From Anaerolineales bacterium (GTDB lineage Bacteria > Chloroflexota > Anaerolineae > Anaerolineales > E44-bin32): a stretch of 22,060 nucleotides of DNA. The stretch lies in NCBI GenBank assembly GCA_030668545.1, contig DAOUTT010000005.1:1-22060 (forward strand), given 5' to 3'. The notes below the pieces were generated by a model that was not told the origin of the DNA, ran no database searches, and saw only the letters and a list, made by a program, of their open reading frames with translations. Position numbers and translations under genes: made by a program. This document shows, one piece after another, positions 16,250 through 22,060 of the stretch (position 1 is the first letter of the stretch; each line of letters opens with the position of its first letter).

Positions 16250-16540
16250 TTAGGGAATCTGGTCTCCATAAGGGAATCGATCGCGCTTATAATACCCACC
16301 GAAGTAGGATGCCATGTCGGCGAATATGCCCAGCCCGAGGAGCATCCAATCAAATCCCACGATGCCGCCCGGATAGATCGAGATGTACATCAGCGTGGTC
16401 CATGGTAGGAAAAGCCAGCCCAGAAAGCCCCAGAAGAATGAGTCAAATGCCCCATTCACATAGACCGGTGTGTACAGATACCACACCATTGTGGCAAGGC
16501 GTGGTCCAACAAAGAGTAATGCGGTAAAGAAGCAGCACAT
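16250..16540 (-). CDS. Small multi-pass membrane protein
   Basis: The 96-residue protein is strongly hydrophobic with about three membrane segments, rich in Trp, Phe and Tyr. Sequences such as LFVGPRLATMVWYL, FLGWLFLPWTTLMYI and PGGIVGFDW repeat a pattern that I associate with small conserved proteins of Chloroflexi, but no function is known. An excellent ribosome site (GGAGGAAA) lies about four bases before the ATG. The last residues are charged (YYKRDRFPYGDQIP) and probably cytoplasmic. Confidence 0.82.
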   Translation of the reverse strand: MCCFFTALLFVGPRLATMVWYLYTPVYVNGAFDSFFWGFLGWLFLPWTTLMYISIYPGGIVGFDWMLLGLGIFADMASYFGGYYKRDRFPYGDQIP

Positions 16541-16865
16541 GATTTCCTCCTCAAAGGTAGTAAAGTTTTTTTGTGTTTCTTATCTTGATAGATCGCCGCG
16601 ATCGCCGTTTGTACTGCGTGCTCACCTACGTGCCCGGCGACGTTTGCGACGGAGTGCTCCCGGGAATTTATCTCCGGGTAATAAAATTAGACTTAGATTT
16701 AGATTAAGATTTAGACATTGAAACACTCCTTATGGATATCTTGTTTGTATGGATCGAGAGGTTGAAGAAGAGATCCGAACGTTGTCCCAACTGATTATTA
16801 ATTGCTGGGCCATCGGCTTCTTTACTGCTCCAGCCTCAACATCCAGTCGACTGATTCTATGAATC
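16541..16865. other. Intergenic region with a disrupted tiny reading frame
   Basis: On the minus strand a perfect ribosome site (AAGGAG, 16726-16731) is placed seven bases before an ATG (16716-16718). The frame stops after MSKS because it enters a six-base tandem repeat. A neighbouring frame continues through the repeat to a basic tail LRRKRRRARR and stops at 16622. No terminator was recognised. Confidence 0.4.
16687..16716. repeat. Five-copy imperfect six-base tandem repeat
   Basis: Five units run in a row with the consensus TTAGAT (TTAGAC, TTAGAT, TTAGAT, TAAGAT, TTAGAC). It starts at the start codon of a small minus-strand frame and is a candidate site for slippage. Confidence 0.75.
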
Positions 16866-17291
16866 TTATGCTTCCTCCACGACCCAGGTGCCTGCAATTA
16901 AGGCTGCAGCAGCTTCCAGGTTGGCTTCATCAATGAGTTCAGCAGCCAGCAGAGCTGCGGCCGCATCCGTGTAGGCCGCGGCAATGACTGCCTCGGCCGC
17001 GATGACGGTATCCTCATCGTCCAGTCCCTGCTGCACGGCCTCGGCGATGATGTCGCCATCCAGTGCAACGCCTGCCTCATCGCCCACCGCAGCATCCTCG
17101 GCTTGCCAGACCTCGGCCACGGCGACCATATCTTCCTGCTCGGCGTAGTCTGCGGTCGCAGCACCCTCCGCATCCTCGGCCTCAGCCACGACCAGGGCAT
17201 CCGTCAGCACCACAATGGCCGCATCGACATCCGCATCGGATAGATACCCCTCTGATACCAATACATCCGTTACTTCTACATACGTTGCCAT
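16866..17291 (-). CDS. Extremely acidic alanine-rich protein of unknown function
   Basis: The 141-residue protein starts MATYVEVTDVLVSEGYLSD and contains no Lys, Arg, His, Cys, Phe or Pro. Roughly 35 Asp and Glu residues and a similar or greater number of Ala give a net charge near -35. The sequence alternates helical stretches such as AEAVIAAAYTDAAAALLAA with short glycine-containing turns. No signal peptide or membrane helix is visible. The start at 17291 is chosen for its ribosome site (GGAGAAGGG) and fits better than an extended frame to 17450. No known family is recognised. It could be a cytoplasmic ion-buffering, solubility or metal-binding protein; that is speculation from composition. 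Confidence 0.78.
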   Translation of the reverse strand: MATYVEVTDVLVSEGYLSDADVDAAIVVLTDALVVAEAEDAEGAATADYAEQEDMVAVAEVWQAEDAAVGDEAGVALDGDIIAEAVQQGLDDEDTVIAAEAVIAAAYTDAAAALLAAELIDEANLEAAAALIAGTWVVEEA

Positions 17292-17390
17292 CTTGCCCTT
17301 CTCCTTCCTATTGATTATGTTCGACCTCTTGCGCATCAAAATATCTATTTGTTGATAGAACTGAACATCTCCAAATAGAAAGGTTTTGCG

Positions 17391-17433
17391 GGGAGGTGTT
17401 GGGCACCAACAGCCGTGGCACCCAACGCTTCCC
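17391..17433. repeat. Long inverted repeat after the DUF1269 gene
   Basis: GGGAGGTGTTGGG pairs fully with CCCAACGCTTCCC when G-U pairs are allowed on the plus strand, with a 17-base loop. It lies between the DUF1269 stop and the acidic gene and may act as terminator or processing site; there is no T run. Confidence 0.5.
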
Positions 17434-17483
17434 ATGTGGTCATTTTTCAATTTGTTTCAACTTAGCTATCGCTCCCTGAAGTG

Positions 17484-18005
17484 TCAGTCATCCACTTCGG
17501 CGGCAACATACTGCGCAATCTGACCCGAAAGATCATCCCCTATAGTCAGCGTGACCACATTGGCGTTGTAGCCGGACATGCCATTGATCACATCTTCGCT
17601 GTAGATGTCCTCCAGGATCAGCAGAAACGCGGAGCTGTCGGGTGACATCGCGTCACCGAACTCCTTCAGATCGCCTTTGGAGATCGGTCGGCCAAGGTAC
17701 TTGCCGGCCACGCCGCCAACGACCGCACCACCCACTACCCAGGCGAGCACGCCGACGGGTCCACCGATGAGCGCAAGAAGCCCACCAGCCGAACCGCCAA
17801 CGACGGCACCAACGCCGCCCTTACCCGGTTCATGGATGTGCACTTTGCCCTTGGCGTCCTGTTCAACAACTGCCTGGGCTACGATCTCAAAGTCCTCAAG
17901 AACGCCCGAGGATTTGATGTCGTTGACCTTCTCCCCTGCTGTTTTCTGACCATCAAATGCGAAAGCCAGAATGTCGTACACGCCTGAACTATCTCCATTA
18001 CTCAT
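17484..18005 (-). CDS. DUF1269 domain protein
   Basis: The 173-residue protein has an N-terminal domain (YDILAFAFDGQKTAGEKVND) like others of the DUF1269 family, a central glycine-rich membrane hairpin (GAVVGGSAGGLLALIGGP through WVVGGAVVGGVAGKYLG, about residues 66-104) and an acidic C-terminal domain (SSAFLLILEDIYSEDV). Proteins of this family are membrane-associated, often stress-linked, of unknown biochemical role. The ATG has AAAGGAGAAG about five bases upstream. It neighbours the acidic protein, in the same orientation. Confidence 0.88.
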   Translation of the reverse strand: MSNGDSSGVYDILAFAFDGQKTAGEKVNDIKSSGVLEDFEIVAQAVVEQDAKGKVHIHEPGKGGVGAVVGGSAGGLLALIGGPVGVLAWVVGGAVVGGVAGKYLGRPISKGDLKEFGDAMSPDSSAFLLILEDIYSEDVINGMSGYNANVVTLTIGDDLSGQIAQYVAAEVDD

Positions 18006-18109
18006 GTTTCTTCTCCTTTAGATATATTGAATCGTTTTACAGGATGATCATGCTTCACCCCGAGTCAGGCTCGGAGTTCTGGAATACGATATCATCCTCC
18101 TCTTTCCTG

Positions 18110-18300
18110 CACTTCTAAGGTTGCTACAAAATGGGTCCAAACACATCCACCATTCAGTTCATTATTGAATAGACCGAAGGGGCCATCATTTGCAAGCGTA
18201 TTTTTTCCTGGAGGCGGGCGCCAGAATGAAAGCATCCCTAGGTGCATTCAGGATGCTCTCGGTGGTGCTTCAGGACCGGCAGCCAGCGGCCGGGCAATAA
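18110..18300. repeat. Degenerate copy of the sequence found downstream of the LuxR regulator
   Basis: This block matches 20034-20300 at many positions, including the shared words ACATCCACCATTCAGTT, TTTTTTCCTGG/TTTTTCCTGG, GTGCATTC, GGATGCTCTCG and CCAGCGGCCGGGC. The second copy carries extra sequence. It is the 3' flank of the decayed regulator at 18303-18487. Confidence 0.7.
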
Positions 18301-18302
18301 TT

Positions 18303-18487
18303 GGGCATTATCTGGTGCTCTGCGTTAAGGGCTGCAGCCTGGGCTCGATTATGTGCCCATGGATTGGAAATGTCAGCACCTACATGATGCATAACCGCAG
18401 CAAGGCTTATGGATCATTGTGATGCGGTTTCTCCACAACTTAATCCCTCGAGGATCAGAGCCAGTCCTTGCCATTCGCGCTAACCAC
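18303..18487 (-). pseudogene. Degenerate LuxR-type helix-turn-helix fragment of a response regulator
   Basis: The minus strand reads, with one missing base and one stop, as GLALILEGLSCGETASQ, stop, SISLAAVMHHVGADISN, then NRAQAAALNAEHQIMP. This aligns position by position to the end of the intact regulator at 20421-21065 (VLALVVDGFSNAEIAFQ, SISPATAKHHVSACIS, NRAQAAALAVEHQITP). The fragment covers only the DNA-binding domain; the receiver half is gone, and homology ends exactly beside the stop codon of the neighbouring gene at 18488. Evidence of duplication and decay is strong; the gene cannot make a functional protein. Confidence 0.85.
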
Positions 18488-19351
18488 TTAGGTCGTGGCC
18501 TGGTTGTTGGTGGCCGGTTCGACCGATTTGACTTTGGCGTGATTGATGAGAAGTACAATCAGACCAATGAAGAAGAGCAGCAGCGACTGGATAGCAAACC
18601 CCCGGACAAAGACCGATACGACCTGACCCACAACAATCTGCATGACCGGGTTGACGATGTTGTTTTGCGCCGCCGCTTGCACCACGGGGGCAAATAGAAG
18701 AAACGTCAGGCCGGCGGTGACCATGATGCCCACCCCGGTATATTTGAGCGCAGCATGCTGGTTTTGGGCCCGCAGGTCAGCTACAACAAAAAGCGCAATG
18801 GCACCCAAACCCGCCAACAGCGCCAGCCAGGGCGACAAATTAGAAAGCTGTCGCAGTTGGGGAAAGCTGCCCTTCTCATAGATTTCCAGTCTGTCGTTTA
18901 TTTCAGAAGACTCCAGGACGGTCTGCGCCTTGGCGCCTGCTTCTTCATCAAGGGCCGAGATAACACCCACCACCGTAGCGCCCACATTTGAGGCCACATC
19001 GGCCAGATCGATGCCGACAACATCCTGGGCACTGGTGGTCATCGTCGCATTGGCCACGGCCGCTGTTTTCTCGAGAACGGGGGTAAACGCGGGGCGCTGC
19101 AGCATCCAGGCGACGGCCTCTACGGCCGCCGCACGCACGAGCGGGGGCAGATCGGGATGCTCAGCCATAAGCTGGTCCACAATCGGGCCGGCCATGGCCT
19201 CGGTGGCTTCGGGAGATTGCAGCCCTTCGGCTACACTTGCGCCAAAACGGTCAGGACTGAAAACGTCTAGCGAGGCCCACAAGGCCACGTTGGCTACCGC
19301 CAGCAAGACGCAGCCAATGATTACCAGGATGACAACTGTACTTTTTGACAT
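18488..19351 (-). CDS. Integral membrane protein of unknown function
   Basis: The 287-residue protein has one N-terminal membrane helix (about 5-27), a large soluble region (about 30-175), then three C-terminal helices (LALLAGLGAIALFVVAD, GVGIMVTAGLTFLLFAP and LLLFFIGLIVLLIN). The soluble part is acidic and helical, with PEATEAMAGPIVDQLM and AAAVEAVAWMLQRPAF. The helix order and FSPDRFG near the start resemble uncharacterised membrane proteins of actinobacteria and Chloroflexi; no function is known. The ATG has GGAGAAAA about six bases upstream. A 13-residue frame (19353-19394) precedes it and ends two bases from the ATG. Confidence 0.82.
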   Translation of the reverse strand: MSKSTVVILVIIGCVLLAVANVALWASLDVFSPDRFGASVAEGLQSPEATEAMAGPIVDQLMAEHPDLPPLVRAAAVEAVAWMLQRPAFTPVLEKTAAVANATMTTSAQDVVGIDLADVASNVGATVVGVISALDEEAGAKAQTVLESSEINDRLEIYEKGSFPQLRQLSNLSPWLALLAGLGAIALFVVADLRAQNQHAALKYTGVGIMVTAGLTFLLFAPVVQAAAQNNIVNPVMQIVVGQVVSVFVRGFAIQSLLLFFIGLIVLLINHAKVKSVEPATNNQATT

Positions 19352-19584
19352 ATCATTTTTCTCCTATCCAATTGAAAAAATATATTTCTGCCATTATTTG
19401 ATCTCCCCGTAACCTCAAGTGACTACCTCCTGAGCCACTTCGCCAGCTTGTCACAGTCTGCCGAGATCAATCGCTTCAGTATTCATTCGGACCTCTTGCC
19501 AAGCGCAGACACTGCGCCACGTCCGTGCTCACTTCCTATTGTTTGCAATAGCGATATGAGCTGTTCCGCCCGTAAATGGCGCTC

Positions 19585-19947
19585 CTAGTCCAGGATCTGG
19601 CTCAGATCACGCAACAATGCCAAGAGCTTGTTTGGGGGCACATCCTTAGTGGCAAATGCATCGGCACCGGCATCCATGGCCGCGCTCTCCTCTTCCGGTC
19701 GCACTGAGAAGACAACGATCTTCGGTCGCCTTTCAAGCGCCCGAAGATCAACGAGCAAGTCCCTAATGGACCTGCCAGGCAGGCTCCAATCCAACAGTAT
19801 CAACTCGGGGGCAACAGCCGCTACTTGATTAACCAATCCCTCGGCTTGATCAGCTATGCCGATCACATGCAAGTCTGCTTCTTGAATCAGAAGCATTTGC
19901 AAAGCCAATCTCAGTTCCTGGTCCGCCTCGGCGATGAATATACGCAT
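19585..19947 (-). CDS. Stand-alone response regulator receiver domain
   Basis: The 120-residue protein is a single receiver domain. It starts MRIFIAEADQELRLALQ with the acidic pocket (E7, D9), has the phospho-acceptor D53 in LILLDWSLPG, the switch serine S81 in VVFSVRP and the conserved lysine K101 in ATKDVPP. There is no output domain, so it probably acts as a phosphate relay or by protein contact. The start at 19947 is chosen because GAGGATGG lies upstream and the longer frame adds residues outside the fold. It ends with TAG. The kinase that phosphorylates it is unknown; a PAS kinase lies nearby. Confidence 0.88.
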   Translation of the reverse strand: MRIFIAEADQELRLALQMLLIQEADLHVIGIADQAEGLVNQVAAVAPELILLDWSLPGRSIRDLLVDLRALERRPKIVVFSVRPEEESAAMDAGADAFATKDVPPNKLLALLRDLSQILD

Positions 19948-20149
19948 ATTTCCATCCTCAATGATCCGGCAAGCAATGGGACCAAGAGATGTGAAGATAA
20001 ATTGTAGTGGCCGCATTTCGCAAGGAAATCAACCACTTCTAAGCTTGCCATAAAATAGACTCAAATACATCCACCATTCAGTTAATAAATGGATAAACTG
20101 AATGGGCTATTATTTGTGGGTATATTTTTCCTGGCAGGTTCGCAATTTT

Positions 20150-20175
20150 CGTTCCCGCGCAGGAGCGTGGGAACG
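20150..20175. repeat. REP-like hairpin
   Basis: CGTTCCCGCGC and GCGTGGGAACG are arranged as an inverted repeat with a four-base loop and one mismatch. The pattern of mirrored GTTCCC and GGGAAC around a short GC core is a widespread bacterial interspersed hairpin. Confidence 0.65.
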
Positions 20176-20291
20176 AGTGCATCCGGGCAGCAACTTACCA
20201 GGTATTCTGCGGTATACGAATAAAACCATCCCAAATGCCTGGTGCATTCGGGATGCTCTCGTTCGTGCTTTAGGGCCGGCATCCAGCGGCC

Positions 20292-20418
20292 GGGCTTTAA
20301 GGGAATAACACCGAATACCCCACAGCTGACTACGAGAATGAATGGCAGGGTAGAGGGTATGGGGGTGGCGCCACCTTGAAGTCTTATTCCTTGGAGCTTA
20401 CTCTGCTGCTGCGGGCTT
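20292..20418. repeat. Possible small inserted element next to the regulator stop
   Basis: GGGCTT occurs at 20292-20297 and 20413-20418. Between them GGAATAA (20302-20308) and TTATTCC (20384-20390) form an inverted pair, and a 12-base perfect palindrome GGTGGCGCCACC lies at 20364-20375. The related block at 18300 lacks this segment. It may be a MITE-like insertion. Confidence 0.4.
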
Positions 20419-20420
20419 CA

Positions 20421-21065
20421 TCACCTGGGCGTTATCTGGTGCTCTACGGCAAGGGCAGCAGCTTGAGCCCGGTTAGCCGCCCCTAACTTGGAGATGCAGG
20501 CGCTGACATGATGCTTAGCCGTAGCAGGGCTTATGGACAATTGGAAAGCGATTTCAGCATTACTAAATCCATCGACAACCAATGCGAGAACTTCTAGTTC
20601 ACGCGCACTCAGATCATCCCCCAATCTTTGGGGGTGTGTCCTGGCCCGCATCATTACTTCGGTCACTTCCGGACTCAGTGTGGACTGCCCGGCATAAGTC
20701 GATCGAATGGCATTGGCCACCGTATCCATTGGAACGTTTTTAAGCAAATAGCCAATGGCGCCTGCATCAAATGCTTTTTGCACCAAATTGTCCTCAGGAA
20801 AGCTGGTCAAGACGACAATCTTCACTCCTGGGTATTTATCCAGGACTGCACGAGTGGTCTCCACACCATCCATGCCGGACATGAGCAGGTCCATCAAGAT
20901 CACATCGGGCAGGGATTCCTGGCACCGGTCCAGGGCTTCACTCCCACCTCCTGCTTCGCCGGCCAGAACCATATCGTCATTGGCGAGCAACATAGCACAT
21001 AATCCGTCGCGCACGATGGGATGATCATCGACGATCAATACCCTGATGGGCTTTGATGTACTCAT
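20421..21065 (-). CDS. NarL/LuxR-family response regulator
   Basis: The 214-residue protein has a receiver domain (1-125) with D13, D14, the phosphoacceptor D59 in VILMDLLMSG, T87 and K109, and a LuxR helix-turn-helix (about 150-214): LSARELEVLALVVDG, then SNAEIAFQLSISPATAKHHV. It is a DNA-binding regulator. Three codons before the chosen start (21065) is a GTG ATG CAT; the ATG at 21065 is preferred since GAGG lies eight bases away. It directly follows the PAS histidine kinase (24-base gap), its probable partner. Its last residues (ITPR) diverge from the pseudogene copy exactly where the inserted-like sequence begins. Confidence 0.95.
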   Translation of the reverse strand: MSTSKPIRVLIVDDHPIVRDGLCAMLLANDDMVLAGEAGGGSEALDRCQESLPDVILMDLLMSGMDGVETTRAVLDKYPGVKIVVLTSFPEDNLVQKAFDAGAIGYLLKNVPMDTVANAIRSTYAGQSTLSPEVTEVMMRARTHPQRLGDDLSARELEVLALVVDGFSNAEIAFQLSISPATAKHHVSACISKLGAANRAQAAALAVEHQITPR

Positions 21066-21089
21066 ATGCATCACCTCTTACGAATTAGG

Positions 21090-22060
21090 TCAAGCTTGAT
21101 CCGACCAAGTAATGGAAACAATCGTCCCCCCACCCGGCTCACTATCGATTTTGAATATAGCCCCGATGCTCTGGGATCTATCGTTCATAATGTCGAGTCC
21201 TAAATGCTCAGGGTGAATTGATTCAGGATCAAAACCGCATCCATTGTCGGATACTTGCAACTCAACGCCATCTCGATTGAAGCAGAGCCTGATGTCGACC
21301 TGGCTAGCTTTGGAATGTTTGGTGATATTGTTCAGACATTCTTGAGCGACCCGATAGAAGGAAATGGTTACGTCTTCTGGCAGCGGACGATGACCATCTA
21401 CCATTAAAGTAATCTGCGCCCTAGTGTTTGCGCGTGCGGCATCTGCCAGCGTATTCAGCAACTGTTCCAGATGTTGTTCTTCCAGCGCCTCTGGGCGTAG
21501 TTCTAGAAGCAGGGTGCGCATCTCAGCCAGGGCTCCCCGCAGCAGGGTTGGTAGCCGTTCCAAATATTGCCGCCCGAGGGCCTCATCTTTTTCCCATATG
21601 CGTGGCGTTGCTTCGGCTATCGCACTGGCCGAAAAGAGGGTTTGTGTGACGGCGTCGTGCAGATTGCGCGCCAGGCGGTCCCGTTCCTCCCTTGCAGCTG
21701 TTTCCTTTATCTTGGCTTCAAGCAGTTTACGATCATCGATAACATCGACAACAACCAGTATCTTATCTATCTCTTCATTTTCTTCATTGATTAATGGTAT
21801 TGCATGGTACAACTGGTATTGATCATTGAAGAATAATTCAAACGTAACTTCTTCTCCCATGAAGGTTCGCTCGAAATTTTCCTGTACCAATGCAGCCTGA
21901 TCCCCAAATATATCCCCCAGCATTTTTCCTTTTAAACTTGAGGGGTCTAAGTTTTGTATTTTTAATTCTCTCCCTGATGAAAATTCAACAGCAAAATCCT
22001 GTTCACCCTTGCTGATAATCGCAAGATAAGCGGGGTAGTTTTCCGCCAATATGCGCAGTA
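21090..22060 (-). CDS. PAS-domain sensor histidine kinase, NarX/DesK class (5' end outside window)
   Basis: The visible frame runs to the window edge without a start: upstream of AENYPAYL the codons remain open (LRIL). A PAS domain (NLDPSSLKGKMLGDIFG to ILVVVDVIDDRKLLE) is followed by a HisKA_3 dimerisation helix with the phosphoacceptor histidine in ERDRLARNLHDAVTQTLF, and by an HATPase domain with the N box RVAQECLNNITKHSKAS, DNGCGF and HLGLDIMNDRSQSIG. This class pairs with NarL/LuxR regulators, and one follows immediately downstream. No membrane helix is seen in the visible part, but the missing N-terminus could hold sensor segments. Confidence 0.93.
   Translation of the reverse strand, partial: LRILAENYPAYLAIISKGEQDFAVEFSSGRELKIQNLDPSSLKGKMLGDIFGDQAALVQENFERTFMGEEVTFELFFNDQYQLYHAIPLINEENEEIDKILVVVDVIDDRKLLEAKIKETAAREERDRLARNLHDAVTQTLFSASAIAEATPRIWEKDEALGRQYLERLPTLLRGALAEMRTLLLELRPEALEEQHLEQLLNTLADAARANTRAQITLMVDGHRPLPEDVTISFYRVAQECLNNITKHSKASQVDIRLCFNRDGVELQVSDNGCGFDPESIHPEHLGLDIMNDRSQSIGAIFKIDSEPGGGTIVSITWSDQA

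Larger units (their letters stand above)
19948..20420. other. Repeat-filled region downstream of the LuxR regulator
   Basis: The gap carries the second copy of the regulator flank (about 20034-20300), a REP-like hairpin (20150-20175) and an insertion-like segment bordered by short repeats (20292-20418). No gene is recognised. Confidence 0.6.

Noticed and set aside
1..22060. CRISPR array, restriction-modification or toxin-antitoxin system
   Set aside because: No regularly spaced direct repeats and no protein with the relevant motifs were seen; the only tandem repeat is the six-base tract near 16700.

Overview
The window looks like chromosomal DNA of a free-living bacterium, most likely a Chloroflexota member of the Anaerolineae type. 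That is an inference from gene content: an actinobacterial/Chloroflexi-style inositol-phosphate synthase, a PAS and a GAF histidine kinase, many small SH3, DUF1269 and lipoprotein genes, and interspersed hairpin repeats. No rRNA or marker gene is present to prove it. Base composition is moderate and nearly all genes lie on the minus strand.

Layout. 1-3019 (minus): a branched-chain amino-acid type ABC transporter operon, livG, then an AMP-forming acyl-CoA synthetase with one frameshift, then livH running off the left edge. 3488-5341 (minus): ruvC and ruvA, overlapping by ATGA, behind the YebC/TACO1 gene. 5472-7231 (minus): a zinc alcohol dehydrogenase overlapping a DUF72 gene. 7614-8714 (minus): inositol-3-phosphate synthase with a clear terminator, divergent from a soluble GAF histidine kinase (8836-10116, plus). 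10117-11247: a repeat-rich gap, a short TPR-like gene with an operator-like direct repeat upstream, a terminator and tRNA-Pro(CGG).

11276-19351 is a minus-strand block of envelope genes: a Na+/H+ antiporter of the CPA1 type, an HdeD/DUF308 membrane protein carrying two in-frame TAG codons, an MscS channel with a lipoprotein-type leader, a 47-residue membrane peptide overlapping the end of mscS, an SH3b protein, a lipoprotein, a small membrane protein, an extremely acidic protein with no basic residues, a DUF1269 protein and a four-helix membrane protein. Together these suggest response to osmotic, pH or cell-envelope stress, but the functions of several are unknown. 19585-22060 (minus) holds signalling genes: a PAS histidine kinase (cut by the right edge), its NarL/LuxR response regulator 24 bases downstream, and a stand-alone receiver protein.

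Several genes are broken or decaying: the synthetase frameshift, the HdeD amber codons, a short TPR gene, a degenerate LuxR-HTH fragment at 18303-18487 that duplicates the end of the intact regulator, and a repeat-disrupted tiny ORF near 16700. The HdeD gene, the acidic protein and the duplicated regulator end are the most rewarding places to look.
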